Assembly: GCF_007786455.1 (NCBI RefSeq)
Contig: NZ_VNJK01000001.1
Span: 1,820,074 to 1,884,073, forward strand
Length of the DNA stretch: 64,000 nt
Origin: Paenibacillus agilis
GTDB lineage: Bacteria > Bacillota > Bacilli > Paenibacillales > Paenibacillaceae
Reading direction: 5' to 3'
Positions 24,909 through 32,306 of the stretch are shown here, in pieces (position 1 is the first letter of the stretch; every line of letters starts with the position of its first letter). The position numbers and the translations under genes are program-made. Under the pieces are notes generated by a model, which was given only the letters and a program-made list of their open reading frames with translations, was not told the DNA's origin and made no database searches.

Positions 24909-26040
24909 TCGATTCACCAAATTTGTTGCAAGCCGATTGATTGAAGCAAGAGAAATTAGAGGAATGACCACAACGGAGTTGGCAAAACTCATTGGGGTTT
25001 CACAACAATCTGTTTCCAAGTATGAGAATGAGGGCGCCGTTCCTACATTTGATACACTTGAGAGTATTTCAACTGCATTAGAATTACCTGCGACTTTCTT
25101 TTATAAGCCACAAGTTGAAGGTAATGACTCAGTTGTATTTTTTAGAAGTAAATCAGCAGCTACTGTTAAGTCTAAAAAAGTACATTCTCACAAAATAAAG
25201 TGGATAAAAGAAATTGCTGATTACCTTGAACAATTTCTAGAACTTCCGCAGGTTAATATCCCTAGGTTTATAACTAGAGAACGGTATATTCCCACAGATT
25301 ATACTGAGATTGATGAGATGGCATTAAAAGTACGTGAATTATGGGGGCTTGGTAATGGCCCTATTAGTAACGTTGTCTTACTACTAGAGAAGATGGGTGT
25401 GATTGTGGGGCGCTCATCTTTTTCTGATTATAGTATTGATGCTTGTTCTTTCTGGATAGATGATGAGAGGCCTATTATGTTGTTAAGCAATGATAAGACA
25501 GCTGCGCGGTCTCGTTTTGATGTTGCGCATGAACTTGCACATCTTGTGCTACATTCAAAAATCAGTCAGACGGAATTCAATAACAAAGAGAACTACAAAG
25601 CAATAGAGAATGAAGCTCATCGTTTTGCAGGAGCATTTTTATTGCCTTCACCTAGCTTCGGAACGGAAGTTTTGTCGACCTCCTTAGAACACTTTATCTC
25701 ACTAAAAAAGCGTTGGAAGGTATCTATTGGAGCTATGTCTTATAGATCCAAAGATTTAGACATTTTTAGTGATTATCAGTACATTAACATGAGAAGTAAA
25801 ATGGCAAAAAATAAATGGCTGACAAAAGAACCATTAGATGATGAACTTCCATTTGAAGAACCTGTATTGTTGAAGCAAGCTATAGAAGCAGTGATTGATA
25901 ATCGCATCAAAACAAAACAAGATTTTGTTAGTGATGTAGGTATACACAGAGAAGAGATTGAAGCTATCGCAAATCTCTATAGTGGCTACTTACTTCAAAA
26001 TGAATCGGCAAAAGTGATTCCAATTAGGTTTAAACAGTAA
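24895..26040 (+). CDS. XRE-family regulator fused to ImmA/IrrE metallopeptidase
   Basis: Residues ~8-65 are a classic helix-turn-helix (RGMTTTELAKLIGVSQQSVSKYENEGAVPTFDTLESIS). Residues ~150-290 are an ImmA/IrrE peptidase with HELAH (His212 on) and a downstream ENEAHRFAGAFLLP that supplies the third ligand. Such proteins bind DNA and cleave repressors or antitoxins on stress. The 3' end (~310-381) has further helices. Start is GTG 24895 inside the previous gene. It may control its own operon, and a phage or stress response link is plausible. Confidence 0.82.
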   Translation: MEVSNRFTKFVASRLIEAREIRGMTTTELAKLIGVSQQSVSKYENEGAVPTFDTLESISTALELPATFFYKPQVEGNDSVVFFRSKSAATVKSKKVHSHKIKWIKEIADYLEQFLELPQVNIPRFITRERYIPTDYTEIDEMALKVRELWGLGNGPISNVVLLLEKMGVIVGRSSFSDYSIDACSFWIDDERPIMLLSNDKTAARSRFDVAHELAHLVLHSKISQTEFNNKENYKAIENEAHRFAGAFLLPSPSFGTEVLSTSLEHFISLKKRWKVSIGAMSYRSKDLDIFSDYQYINMRSKMAKNKWLTKEPLDDELPFEEPVLLKQAIEAVIDNRIKTKQDFVSDVGIHREEIEAIANLYSGYLLQNESAKVIPIRFKQ

Positions 26041-26093
26041 ACTTTGGCACGGGATTAATCCTATGCTTTTTGTTTAATGAATGGATTTAAATG

Positions 26094-26117
26094 AGCCCCT
26101 GTATGTAGGGGCTTTTG
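26094..26117. terminator. intrinsic terminator after the ImmA-like gene
   Basis: AGCCCCT (26094-26100) and AGGGGCT (26107-26113) with four Ts. It also fits the convergent nuclease gene. Confidence 0.8.
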
Positions 26118-26123
26118 TTATAT

Positions 26124-26858
26124 CTATTCACACGCTACGCCGTCTCCGTCCCGATCCAACTGGCTACTGTATCCTGGATCGCCTTTTCGTAATGGAGCAG
26201 CGCCATCATCTTTGGCAGCCTTGCAGTTCTTGTAGTTCACGGTGTAAACGGTCGTCATGGTCTCTGTGTAGGAGTTTGTCTGATTCTCTGCTACCGTATC
26301 ATCAAAGCCCGCATCGGTCGCGTAGTTCTCGATGCTCCATATACCTATCTCAGCTTTACGTGCTTTGTCTTGGACCTCGCGAAAATGGTCAACGTACTTA
26401 ATGTTAGGCGGGTAGACATAAGCAACCCGTGCCAAACCTTCTTCTAATAACATCTCGTTAAACATTTTATCGCCAATCCATACGTAAGCAAGCAGCCTGC
26501 CGTACTTTTCTCGTTCGCTCACGTCAAGCTCAAGTTCAATTTCTTTACCATCAAGTGTCTTTTTGGAAAATTCGGAAGCCTCTGGACCGAATGGCTGCAC
26601 AGGCTTGCCAGGGTGCTGAGTCTCGGGAGTATCTACTAGCAATAAACGCACATCCTCAATCTTCCCATTTAGATCGACTTTGATTGTGTCCCCGTCAGAA
26701 ACTTTTGTCACCTTGGCTTTGATGCGGTTCTTATTTTCATGCTCTTGTTTAGTTGCTGCAACTGGCTTGCTGGCGGTTACGGTTTGCGTTTTATCAGTAG
26801 TACACCCGGCAGTGATAAGAGCCAATGCTACTAGCCAAATCCAAACCCTATTTTTCAT
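26124..26858 (-). CDS. lipoprotein with staphylococcal-nuclease-like domain and Excalibur domain
   Basis: Residues 1-19 form a lipoprotein signal with ITAGC as lipobox. Residues ~45-170 match the SNase (thermonuclease) fold: KVSDGDTIKV, RLLLVDTPET, YGRLLAYVWI and ARVAYVYPP, with the Arg and Glu positions of the active site present. The last 35 residues (YKNCKAAKDDGAAPLRKGDPGYSSQLDRDGDGVACE in part) are an Excalibur calcium-binding domain, marked by DRDGDG and CE. It is a secreted, membrane-tethered nuclease. It would degrade extracellular DNA. Confidence 0.88.
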   Translation of the reverse strand: MKNRVWIWLVALALITAGCTTDKTQTVTASKPVAATKQEHENKNRIKAKVTKVSDGDTIKVDLNGKIEDVRLLLVDTPETQHPGKPVQPFGPEASEFSKKTLDGKEIELELDVSEREKYGRLLAYVWIGDKMFNEMLLEEGLARVAYVYPPNIKYVDHFREVQDKARKAEIGIWSIENYATDAGFDDTVAENQTNSYTETMTTVYTVNYKNCKAAKDDGAAPLRKGDPGYSSQLDRDGDGVACE

Positions 26859-26881
26859 GCTAACCTAAGCACCTCATTTGG

Positions 26882-27523
26882 TTATTTAGAATATCTCTGA
26901 TTTTCATGTGCGACTATGAAAACTATACCTAATTCAGTAGCTGCATTTATACTATATTTGATTCCGTTGCGAATAGATGCACTTTTAAGGCCGATAATAT
27001 CAGCGTTTGGATCAGTTAATCCTATTTCATTTAATACATCGCCTCGTTCTTCTTTTTTGAGTTCAGGATTTGTTACTGCCACAATAGCGCCAATGGAAAC
27101 AAAAATGTCAGCAACGGATGTAAGTGTTCCGTCCCCAGAGCCTACTAACATCAAGTCACGAATTTCTCCAGTTTTTTTATGTACTGTCCCCTCGATAAAA
27201 AAGGTCTTAGTAAAGCTGTGCTGGAAAGTGTCATTTTCAGTGCCTTTTTTCACTTTTAAATTCTCAATCCTGAGATTATTCGAGTCTAGTTCTTTAACCT
27301 TTGAATTAAATGCTTTTACAAATTCATCCTGTATCATGCCTATTGACAAGGGTGATGTACTTTTATTCTGTTTGTTCTCTTGAATTGTACTTGTTGATTT
27401 AGCTGCTTGATCAGTTCCACCTTTTAAATCTTCATTAATATCAAGCATAATACGTATACCAATAGGAGCGATGATTATCCAAAACCACCAGCGTTTAAAA
27501 ATAGGTTTTTTCTTCTTTTGCAT
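26882..27523 (-). CDS. membrane-anchored extracytoplasmic protein of unknown function
   Basis: The 213-residue protein begins with a lysine-rich start and a single aromatic membrane helix (KRWWFWIIIAPIGIRI), then a Ser/Thr/Gln linker and a soluble domain with FSKTFFIEGTVHKKTGEI and a Gly-rich loop. The KKP...KRWWFW start is shared with the DUF4352 protein at 35399. AAGGGG precedes the start. Confidence 0.6.
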   Translation of the reverse strand: MQKKKKPIFKRWWFWIIIAPIGIRIMLDINEDLKGGTDQAAKSTSTIQENKQNKSTSPLSIGMIQDEFVKAFNSKVKELDSNNLRIENLKVKKGTENDTFQHSFTKTFFIEGTVHKKTGEIRDLMLVGSGDGTLTSVADIFVSIGAIVAVTNPELKKEERGDVLNEIGLTDPNADIIGLKSASIRNGIKYSINAATELGIVFIVAHENQRYSK

Positions 27524-27567
27524 GTGTAGGACCCCTTTATATATATTTGATGATCGTATGAAAAGGC

Positions 27568-27590
27568 AGCCCCGGTTAAGGGGCTTTTGC
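27568..27590. terminator. intrinsic terminator between the two Excalibur-region genes
   Basis: AGCCCC and GGGGCT arms (27568-27573 and 27581-27586) with TTTT on the plus side; the minus side also has a short T-run. Confidence 0.65.
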
Positions 27591-27595
27591 TGTAA

Positions 27596-28066
27596 TTACT
27601 CGCATGCTACGCCATCGCCATCTCGATCCAATTTCGAGCTGTATCCCGGATCTCCTGCGTACAACGGCGCAGCTCCTGCTGCTTTAGCGGCTTTACAGTT
27701 TTTATAATATACAAATTCTTGTTTTGGTTCTTCTTTCGGTTCTGGCTTAGGTTCAGGTTTTGGCTGCGGTTTGGGTGCAGGCTTTTTTGGTTTGGTGTCT
27801 TCGTCATTATCATCTGATTCTTCATCTTGTTTAGTTACAGGCTTTTCTTGTTTTTCAGCAACCACTGGCTCTTCCTGTTTCGGAAGGGGTGGAGTCAGTA
27901 AAGCTGCGACTGTTATTAGCAGAGTAGCCACTAGAGTAGATATAACTGATTGTTTGAATTTCTTTTTGGCTCTGCCATCTCTTTTTACTGCAGATATTAG
28001 TGATGCAATAGTGAAGAAAAATGTACCTATTAAACATACAACGCCTAAACTAAGAAAAACCCAATT
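27596..28066 (-). CDS. two-TM protein with Pro/Lys-rich linker and Excalibur domain
   Basis: From ATG 28066 (MNWVFLSLGVVCLIG) the 156-residue protein has two N-terminal hydrophobic helices, a long Pro/Lys/Glu-rich linker (PAPKPQPKPEPKPEPKEEP) and a C-terminal Excalibur domain (DGDGVACE end) almost identical to that of the nuclease lipoprotein. An earlier Met at 28117 is possible but lacks a good RBS. It is a surface-exposed calcium-binding protein by family; partner and role unknown. The shared 3' DNA with the nuclease suggests local duplication of the Excalibur module. Confidence 0.7.
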   Translation of the reverse strand, partial: NWVFLSLGVVCLIGTFFFTIASLISAVKRDGRAKKKFKQSVISTLVATLLITVAALLTPPLPKQEEPVVAEKQEKPVTKQDEESDDNDEDTKPKKPAPKPQPKPEPKPEPKEEPKQEFVYYKNCKAAKAAGAAPLYAGDPGYSSKLDRDGDGVACE

Positions 28067-28244
28067 CATAGATGTTCTAGCCCCTTTTTTATAATATGTA
28101 CTTGAGTAGGTTACCAAAATGTTACTAATTGTACCATGAAAATTTTGGGTCTTTTGTTTGTGTAGGACTAATCTATCAATTTCTCATGTAATATTTTCAA
28201 TCACACATTATAATGGATTTATATACTAATAGGGTGGTGTACAT

Positions 28245-28952
28245 GTGGACCCGACTTTATCATACATAGGTTTAAGTGTTTTGGATGCGCTTGCAGTAAA
28301 CTTGCTGATTCTCAAGCTGTACCGTCTTCCAGTCAGAAAATATATATTTCAGATACTAATATTCTGCGGCATTATTGCAATTGTCTCATTCACTATGCGA
28401 ATAGCAGTCGGCCAACCTGAGTGGGACCTTCCTATTCAATTCGTTCTATTTCTGCTTTTCTATAGGTATACACTCAAATATAGAATGCACTTATCGGCGT
28501 TCATACTTGGTTCAGGGTGGTCAGCTTATATATCTCTCCAAATGATTATTTATCATTTAACATCATGGGCTGGTCTTTCTAATAATACGGTTATTTTCGA
28601 TACTGCAGGGTTATCAGTATACATTATCCAAATATCTTCAATTACTGTTGCACTATTAATAAGCTTATTCTTATGGGTTACAGGTAGAGGATTCTCATTT
28701 ATATTAGTGCCACCACATGACTTCTTTTTCAAGGAGAACTACGCTGAGTATGGTAATAGAGTTGCTATTATTAGTGCAGCAATATCGACAGTGACGATTT
28801 TTGTAACTCTGGCGCTGTTGTTTGCGCAACTCTATATTGGAATTATGGTACTGTCCTTAGTGACCTTTGTGACTGCATATTATTTCTCTGATCGGAGTGA
28901 GGCCGAGAATGCTAGAAAGGCTATCGCGCAGTATCGCAATAAAAGCTATTAA
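28245..28952 (+). CDS. kinase-less AgrC-like membrane protein
   Basis: The 235-residue protein is almost entirely hydrophobic with six or seven transmembrane segments, spaced like the sensor half of AgrC-type receptors, and ends after the last helix with a short charged tail (DRSEAENARKAIAQYRNKSY). There is no histidine kinase part. GTG 28245 has AGGGTGG eight bases upstream. It overlaps the agrB-like gene by 44 bases, which ties it to that peptide system. A peptide receptor or exporter role is inferred from context only. Confidence 0.6.
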   Translation: MDPTLSYIGLSVLDALAVNLLILKLYRLPVRKYIFQILIFCGIIAIVSFTMRIAVGQPEWDLPIQFVLFLLFYRYTLKYRMHLSAFILGSGWSAYISLQMIIYHLTSWAGLSNNTVIFDTAGLSVYIIQISSITVALLISLFLWVTGRGFSFILVPPHDFFFKENYAEYGNRVAIISAAISTVTIFVTLALLFAQLYIGIMVLSLVTFVTAYYFSDRSEAENARKAIAQYRNKSY

Positions 28953-29418
28953 TAATTCTGCAGATAGTGAGGCCGATCTTGAGGTTATTACATACGGTCT
29001 TACAAATCGCTTATGCAGGTACACAATAAATTTATTCACGTTTCTAATAGGTTTTTTGCTGGGTCACATTTTAGAAGCTTTATTTGCGCTTGTAGCATTG
29101 AAAGTGATAAGAACATTATCAGGAGGGGTTCATTTTAAATCCCTTACAGTTTGTGCAATCGTGACATCATTGTTTTGTGGATTGTTACCGTTAGTTCAAC
29201 TAGAAATGGAAATTAAAATTATTTTTACGGCTCTATCATTATTTATGTATATAGTGTGGGCTCCAAATGTGTATGAAGAATTAGTTGTTGAGCGAAATGA
29301 CGACCAATTAAAATTATTCTCGAGTTTAGTTGTAGCGAGCAATTTCTATTTCCAATCAAGTATTTTAACAATCATTTTTTTCGTTCAAGGTCTAACCATT
29401 ATTAAGTGGAGGAGGTGA
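28909..29418 (+). CDS. agrB: AgrB-like peptide-processing membrane protease
   Basis: The 169-residue protein matches AgrB in length, topology and active site. It starts MLERLSRSIA, has KVIRTLSGGVHFKSL with His75, and VCAIVT with Cys82, seven residues on, as in staphylococcal AgrB. Four or more membrane helices follow. AgrB cuts the C-terminal end of AgrD and forms the thiolactone or lactone ring. The gene lies between the membrane protein and a small peptide gene, the usual agrBD order. ATG 28909 was chosen because MLERLSR starts are typical. Confidence 0.85.
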   Translation: MLERLSRSIAIKAINNSADSEADLEVITYGLTNRLCRYTINLFTFLIGFLLGHILEALFALVALKVIRTLSGGVHFKSLTVCAIVTSLFCGLLPLVQLEMEIKIIFTALSLFMYIVWAPNVYEELVVERNDDQLKLFSSLVVASNFYFQSSILTIIFFVQGLTIIKWRR

Positions 29419-29424
29419 GAGACG

Positions 29425-29562
29425 ATGAATATTAAACTTTCTAAATTAATTATTAAAAGCTCCGAAAAAGAGGCAGTAAACCAAGCCAAAAGGAAAAAGA
29501 GCGTATTTGGAGCACTGGCAGTTCCGCATTCTTTAAAGCAGCTAATAGAGAAGGCTAAATAA
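29425..29562 (+). CDS. agrD: AgrD-like autoinducer propeptide with Ser instead of Cys
   Basis: A strong GGAGGTGAGAG site lies eight bases before ATG 29425. The 45-residue peptide has an amphipathic N-terminal helix (MNIKLSKLIIKSSEKEAV), a basic hinge (KRKK), a short hydrophobic segment starting with Ser26 (SVFGALA) and a C-terminal VPHSLKQLIEK. That last part matches the VPxELxxL recognition tail of AgrD. There is no Cys at all, so the ring, if made, would be a lactone through Ser26. It was not annotated as a longer ORF because of its size. The next gene starts five bases later. Confidence 0.65.
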   Translation: MNIKLSKLIIKSSEKEAVNQAKRKKSVFGALAVPHSLKQLIEKAK

Positions 29563-29566
29563 AGCT

Positions 29567-30277
29567 ATGCATTACATGAAATCTTATTTTTCCGTCCCTC
29601 TCGATGAAGGTAACGATGATTTTTCATTCACAGTTAATGACCTGTTATTCGTGCAGAACTGGAATCCATTTAAAAAGGTCGAGGTTCCAAGATACTTTAC
29701 CAAAAAGGGCTTATATACCGTTCCGTTATCTTTGGAGAATTGCGACGAGGGGTTACAGAGCTTTGAACTTGTGCAACCCTGGCATCTTGTAAACAAGGCT
29801 TTAATAGCTAAGATTGAGTCAGAAAATTATGGACATATGATTTCGTTTAAGAGCATTGATTTAAAGATAAGCATTTCTAATGCTAAATATGAGATCATCG
29901 ATTTAGTTAACACAACTGAGGAAACGAGACATGTATTTGCCGTAGAAGTAGAAACTAGAAAAGTTGTCGTTTTAGCACTCAAAGATGTATGTGTAATTGA
30001 ATTGTTCGATACTAAAAATGGATATCGAGTCCCAAGTTTTCTAACTCATTTAGGTTTGTATGAGCCCGGTCTTACATTAAGGCAGTGTAAAGATGTTTTT
30101 CCTTTTTTAACGCAAATAGATAGTGGAGTATTAGCGAATGTAGAAAACATTAAACAGATCGAAATAACCCCATACGGTCAAGTAGTACACTTCTATGACA
30201 GTGAATATACAACTTCAATAGGTAAAACGATGGCGAAACGTTTTCGAGGCATCGTACCCATAATTGAGACTCGCTAA
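29567..30277 (+). CDS. protein with two LytTR-like domains
   Basis: The 236-residue protein appears to contain two copies of a LytTR-type DNA-binding fold. The first (~15-105) has VNDLLFVQ, VPRYFTKKGLYTVPLSLENC and ELVQPWHLVNKALIAKIES. The second (~125-225) has LKDVCVIELF, VPSFLTHLGLYEPGLTLRQC and DSGVLANVENIKQIE. There is no receiver domain. AgrA-type response regulators use one LytTR domain to read tandem repeats. As the last gene of the Agr-like cassette it is the likely transcriptional output. The fold call is by pattern and should be tested. Confidence 0.6.
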   Translation: MHYMKSYFSVPLDEGNDDFSFTVNDLLFVQNWNPFKKVEVPRYFTKKGLYTVPLSLENCDEGLQSFELVQPWHLVNKALIAKIESENYGHMISFKSIDLKISISNAKYEIIDLVNTTEETRHVFAVEVETRKVVVLALKDVCVIELFDTKNGYRVPSFLTHLGLYEPGLTLRQCKDVFPFLTQIDSGVLANVENIKQIEITPYGQVVHFYDSEYTTSIGKTMAKRFRGIVPIIETR

Positions 30278-30297
30278 ATAAAATAGCGAGTCTTTTT
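30268..30297 (+). terminator. terminator at the end of the Agr-like operon
   Basis: GACTCGCTA (30268-30276) pairs with TAGCGAGTC (30284-30292) followed by TTTTT. It overlaps the stop codon of the LytTR gene. Confidence 0.9.
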
Positions 30298-30299
30298 GA

Positions 30300-30769
30300 T
30301 TAACACAGGATTTGTCTATTGTCAAGAATTTTCAACCCCCCCTAGCGCAAAAAAAACTAATCGTCGGAATTCGACAAAATATTCCTTTCCTTTTTGGTAT
30401 GATCTATATGCAAACACATACACACAACAGGGAGTGATGCCCCAATATACCTCAGCTCCACTCGATTTAAATTCTTCTCATTTTGACTTTCCAAATTAAA
30501 AAGCAACAGTCAGCCAATGATCCATAATTTAAGCTGCATAGCAGCATTCAATAGCTAGGTGGTGATGCATTAATATTGTGATTTATGTAGGTGATAAGTC
30601 ATCTATAACGGGGATTTTTAACCTTGAATACAAACATACGATCCGATGTTATTGAGTATCGATAGCAAAGTACGTGAATTTACATTACACACAGGGTGGT
30701 GGAAATAAGGGGGAAGTGACTGGTTGTACTATAGATATATCTATAGTTTTTAACTAGAGGGGCGCCTGT
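30300..30769. other. 470-base stretch with promoter-like signals but no firm gene
   Basis: It holds a TTCGACA Spo0A-box match (30370-30376) 21 bases before TATGAT (30398-30403). A possible 20-codon ORF follows at 30437-30499 with only a poorly spaced GGGAG. A short frame at 30577-30654 has weak RemA-like features. A perfect palindrome is at 30728-30747. I see no gene with good signals. Confidence 0.45.
30728..30747. repeat. 20-base perfect palindrome next to the XRE gene
   Basis: The sequence from 30728 to 30747 (ACTATAGATA and its mirror) is its own reverse complement and is followed by TTTT. It could be an operator or an AT-rich terminator. Confidence 0.5.
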
Positions 30770-30994
30770 TTAGGCTTCCTCAGTGATGGTCCACTTATAG
30801 AAATCTTCGGCGTGACATTCAAGGATGTGCGCGAAAAGTACGATTACATCGTATGGGATTGGTTCACGGCCATTTGCCCAATTAGAAATTCTTTGTTCCG
30901 AATATCCAGTTTTTCGCGCCAATTTAGCTTGAGTGGTTTTAGCATCACTAATTCGCATTTTTAACAGACAGCGCCCCCTAGTGATCTTAAACAT
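30770..30994 (-). CDS. XRE-family helix-turn-helix repressor-like protein
   Basis: From ATG 30994 the product has 74 residues. It starts MFKITRGRCLLKMRISDAKTTQ, has the HTH QAKLARKTGYSEQRISNWANGREPIPYDVIV and ends in a short acidic segment. AAGGAGATCTC is placed well upstream. It resembles Cro/CI-type regulators of phages and mobile elements, and lies divergent from the small gene at 31103. Confidence 0.8.
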   Translation of the reverse strand: MFKITRGRCLLKMRISDAKTTQAKLARKTGYSEQRISNWANGREPIPYDVIVLFAHILECHAEDFYKWTITEEA

Positions 30995-31102
30995 GAGATC
31001 TCCTTCGGGGATAAGCAAGTTTAGTGCAATTATATCATGTTTTGTGTGGATGTTTAGGCATTCTTGTTAAAATGTACACAACTAGACAAGGGGATGAGCC
31101 TG

Positions 31103-31360
31103 ATGTTGAAAGAATGTTTAGTGCCATGGGTAAAAATGAGATCAGAAGAAATAGCAGCAGAATGTGAATCAAAAGAAACATATGATAAATTTACTCAAAA
31201 CATGAATCTATTAAAAGAAAAATTGGATTGTAAAGAGGCTAATGCTTTACTATTGGAACTTGAAGAGTTGCTTAACTATCAAAGTGAGAACATTGCTACT
31301 GAAGTATACAATCGGGCATTTAATGAAGCTTTTGATCTAGCGTTGTCGATATACAAATAA
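31103..31360 (+). CDS. small helical protein divergent from the XRE gene
   Basis: The 85-residue product (starting MLKECLVPWVKMRSEEIAAECES) is acidic and almost all helical, with no membrane segment. ATG 31103 is ten bases after AAGGGG; the two earlier Mets lie too close. The divergent pairing with a small XRE gene is common at lysis-lysogeny or island control points, but no function can be given. Confidence 0.6.
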   Translation: MLKECLVPWVKMRSEEIAAECESKETYDKFTQNMNLLKEKLDCKEANALLLELEELLNYQSENIATEVYNRAFNEAFDLALSIYK

Positions 31361-31848
31361 GACAAGAGCACCCAATTAAATGAGTTCTCTTGCCTTTTAA
31401 ATAATACCCAACTATCTGCCCAATAAATGCCCAACTTTCCATTACAGACTATTATCAACTATTGAAGGTCGGTAGAAGAAAAGCATATCTAGTGCATATT
31501 TACGAACTTTATTTAACGATATTTAAAGGTGGTTCATTAACAGAACTCAAGTTCACCAATGGGAACGCGATCAATACATGACCTTATATTAATCATCTCA
31601 ACCCCTAGAGCCGTAAGGCTTTGGGGGTTTTTATGTTGTTGGACGTTTTTGGGTTTGAAGCTGTTGATTGCGCAATGTCCAACAAATGCCCAATTACTTT
31701 TTCTGATAGCCAACAAAGAATGTATTGAGCTTGTCCTTATATTTATCATACTTCACTACAACCCATGCTGGAACGGGCTTTTACAATACTTAAAACGAAC
31801 ATATATACTTATTTTGTGGAGCTTATGTCCTTATAAGGAGAGACAAAC
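31361..31848. other. 490-base non-coding stretch, possible attachment-site region
   Basis: No open frame has sensible signals. There are three TGCCCAA copies (31417, 31428, 31687) and related CCCAA repeats, and an intrinsic terminator at 31600-31633. Such arm-type repeats around a hairpin are seen at phage attachment sites, but the left end of the prophage is outside the window. Confidence 0.4.
31600..31633. terminator. intrinsic terminator in the non-coding stretch
   Basis: AACCCCTAGAGCC pairs with GGCTTTGGGGGTT around a GTAA loop and is followed by Ts. It stands alone, with no gene directly upstream. Confidence 0.75.
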
Positions 31849-32028
31849 ATAACCGCCAATGTACGAGATATTAATTATGTCATCAAGCGAATGGCAGATC
31901 ACCAATTGTTCGGCCTGATACGTAAAGGAACATATGTCGAACAGTGCAAACAAGAGTGGGTACGGCGATGGGAAATGGAATATCTAAATTACATAAACAT
32001 ATCAGGGATAAAAAAATATGATGGCTAA
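31849..32028 (+). CDS. small ORF with ATA in place of ATG
   Basis: AAGGAG (31835-31840) lies eight bases before an in-frame ATA at 31849, where an ATG would be expected. The 59 codons that follow (TANVRDINYVIKRMADHQLFG and onward) are rich in Trp, Arg and Tyr and look like a real protein; stop TAA is at 32026. Either ATA is the start or the start codon is mutated. An internal ATG at 31903 has no RBS. The function is unknown. Confidence 0.4.
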   Translation: MTANVRDINYVIKRMADHQLFGLIRKGTYVEQCKQEWVRRWEMEYLNYINISGIKKYDG

Positions 32029-32033
32029 AGGCC

Positions 32034-32306
32034 TTATGGCCCTATAAGGGTGGACAAGATCAAACAAAGAAATGTTGCGATGATAAGAAGGGAAAGTCCA
32101 ATGAATAACTTTCCTCTAAAGCGTATTGAGGCAAGATATTCATCATTAGGCTCGGAATCATCTCCTATTTTCTTAAACCACCATGATTCTGGATTTTTAA
32201 TGGCAAACAAACCTATCAAAATCATCAATACACTTATCAGGATGAAATTGAACACAGTATCAACTCCTATAGAGATAGGTACGCTAATAACTACAAAATG
32301 TTCCAC
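32034..32306 (-). CDS. small membrane protein resembling DUF6199
   Basis: The 90-residue product has two membrane helices separated by a conserved-looking AIKNPESWWFKKIGDDSEPNDEYLASIRFRG, similar to the loop of DUF6199 proteins. The start is a GTG without visible ribosome binding site, and the gene lies in a decayed region, so it may be silent or truncated. Confidence 0.45.
   Translation of the reverse strand: MEHFVVISVPISIGVDTVFNFILISVLMILIGLFAIKNPESWWFKKIGDDSEPNDEYLASIRFRGKLFIGLSLLIIATFLCLILSTLIGP

Noticed and set aside
30296-30499. 67-codon frame
   Set aside because: It starts inside a terminator and lacks a ribosome binding site; only its last 20 codons have a possible start.
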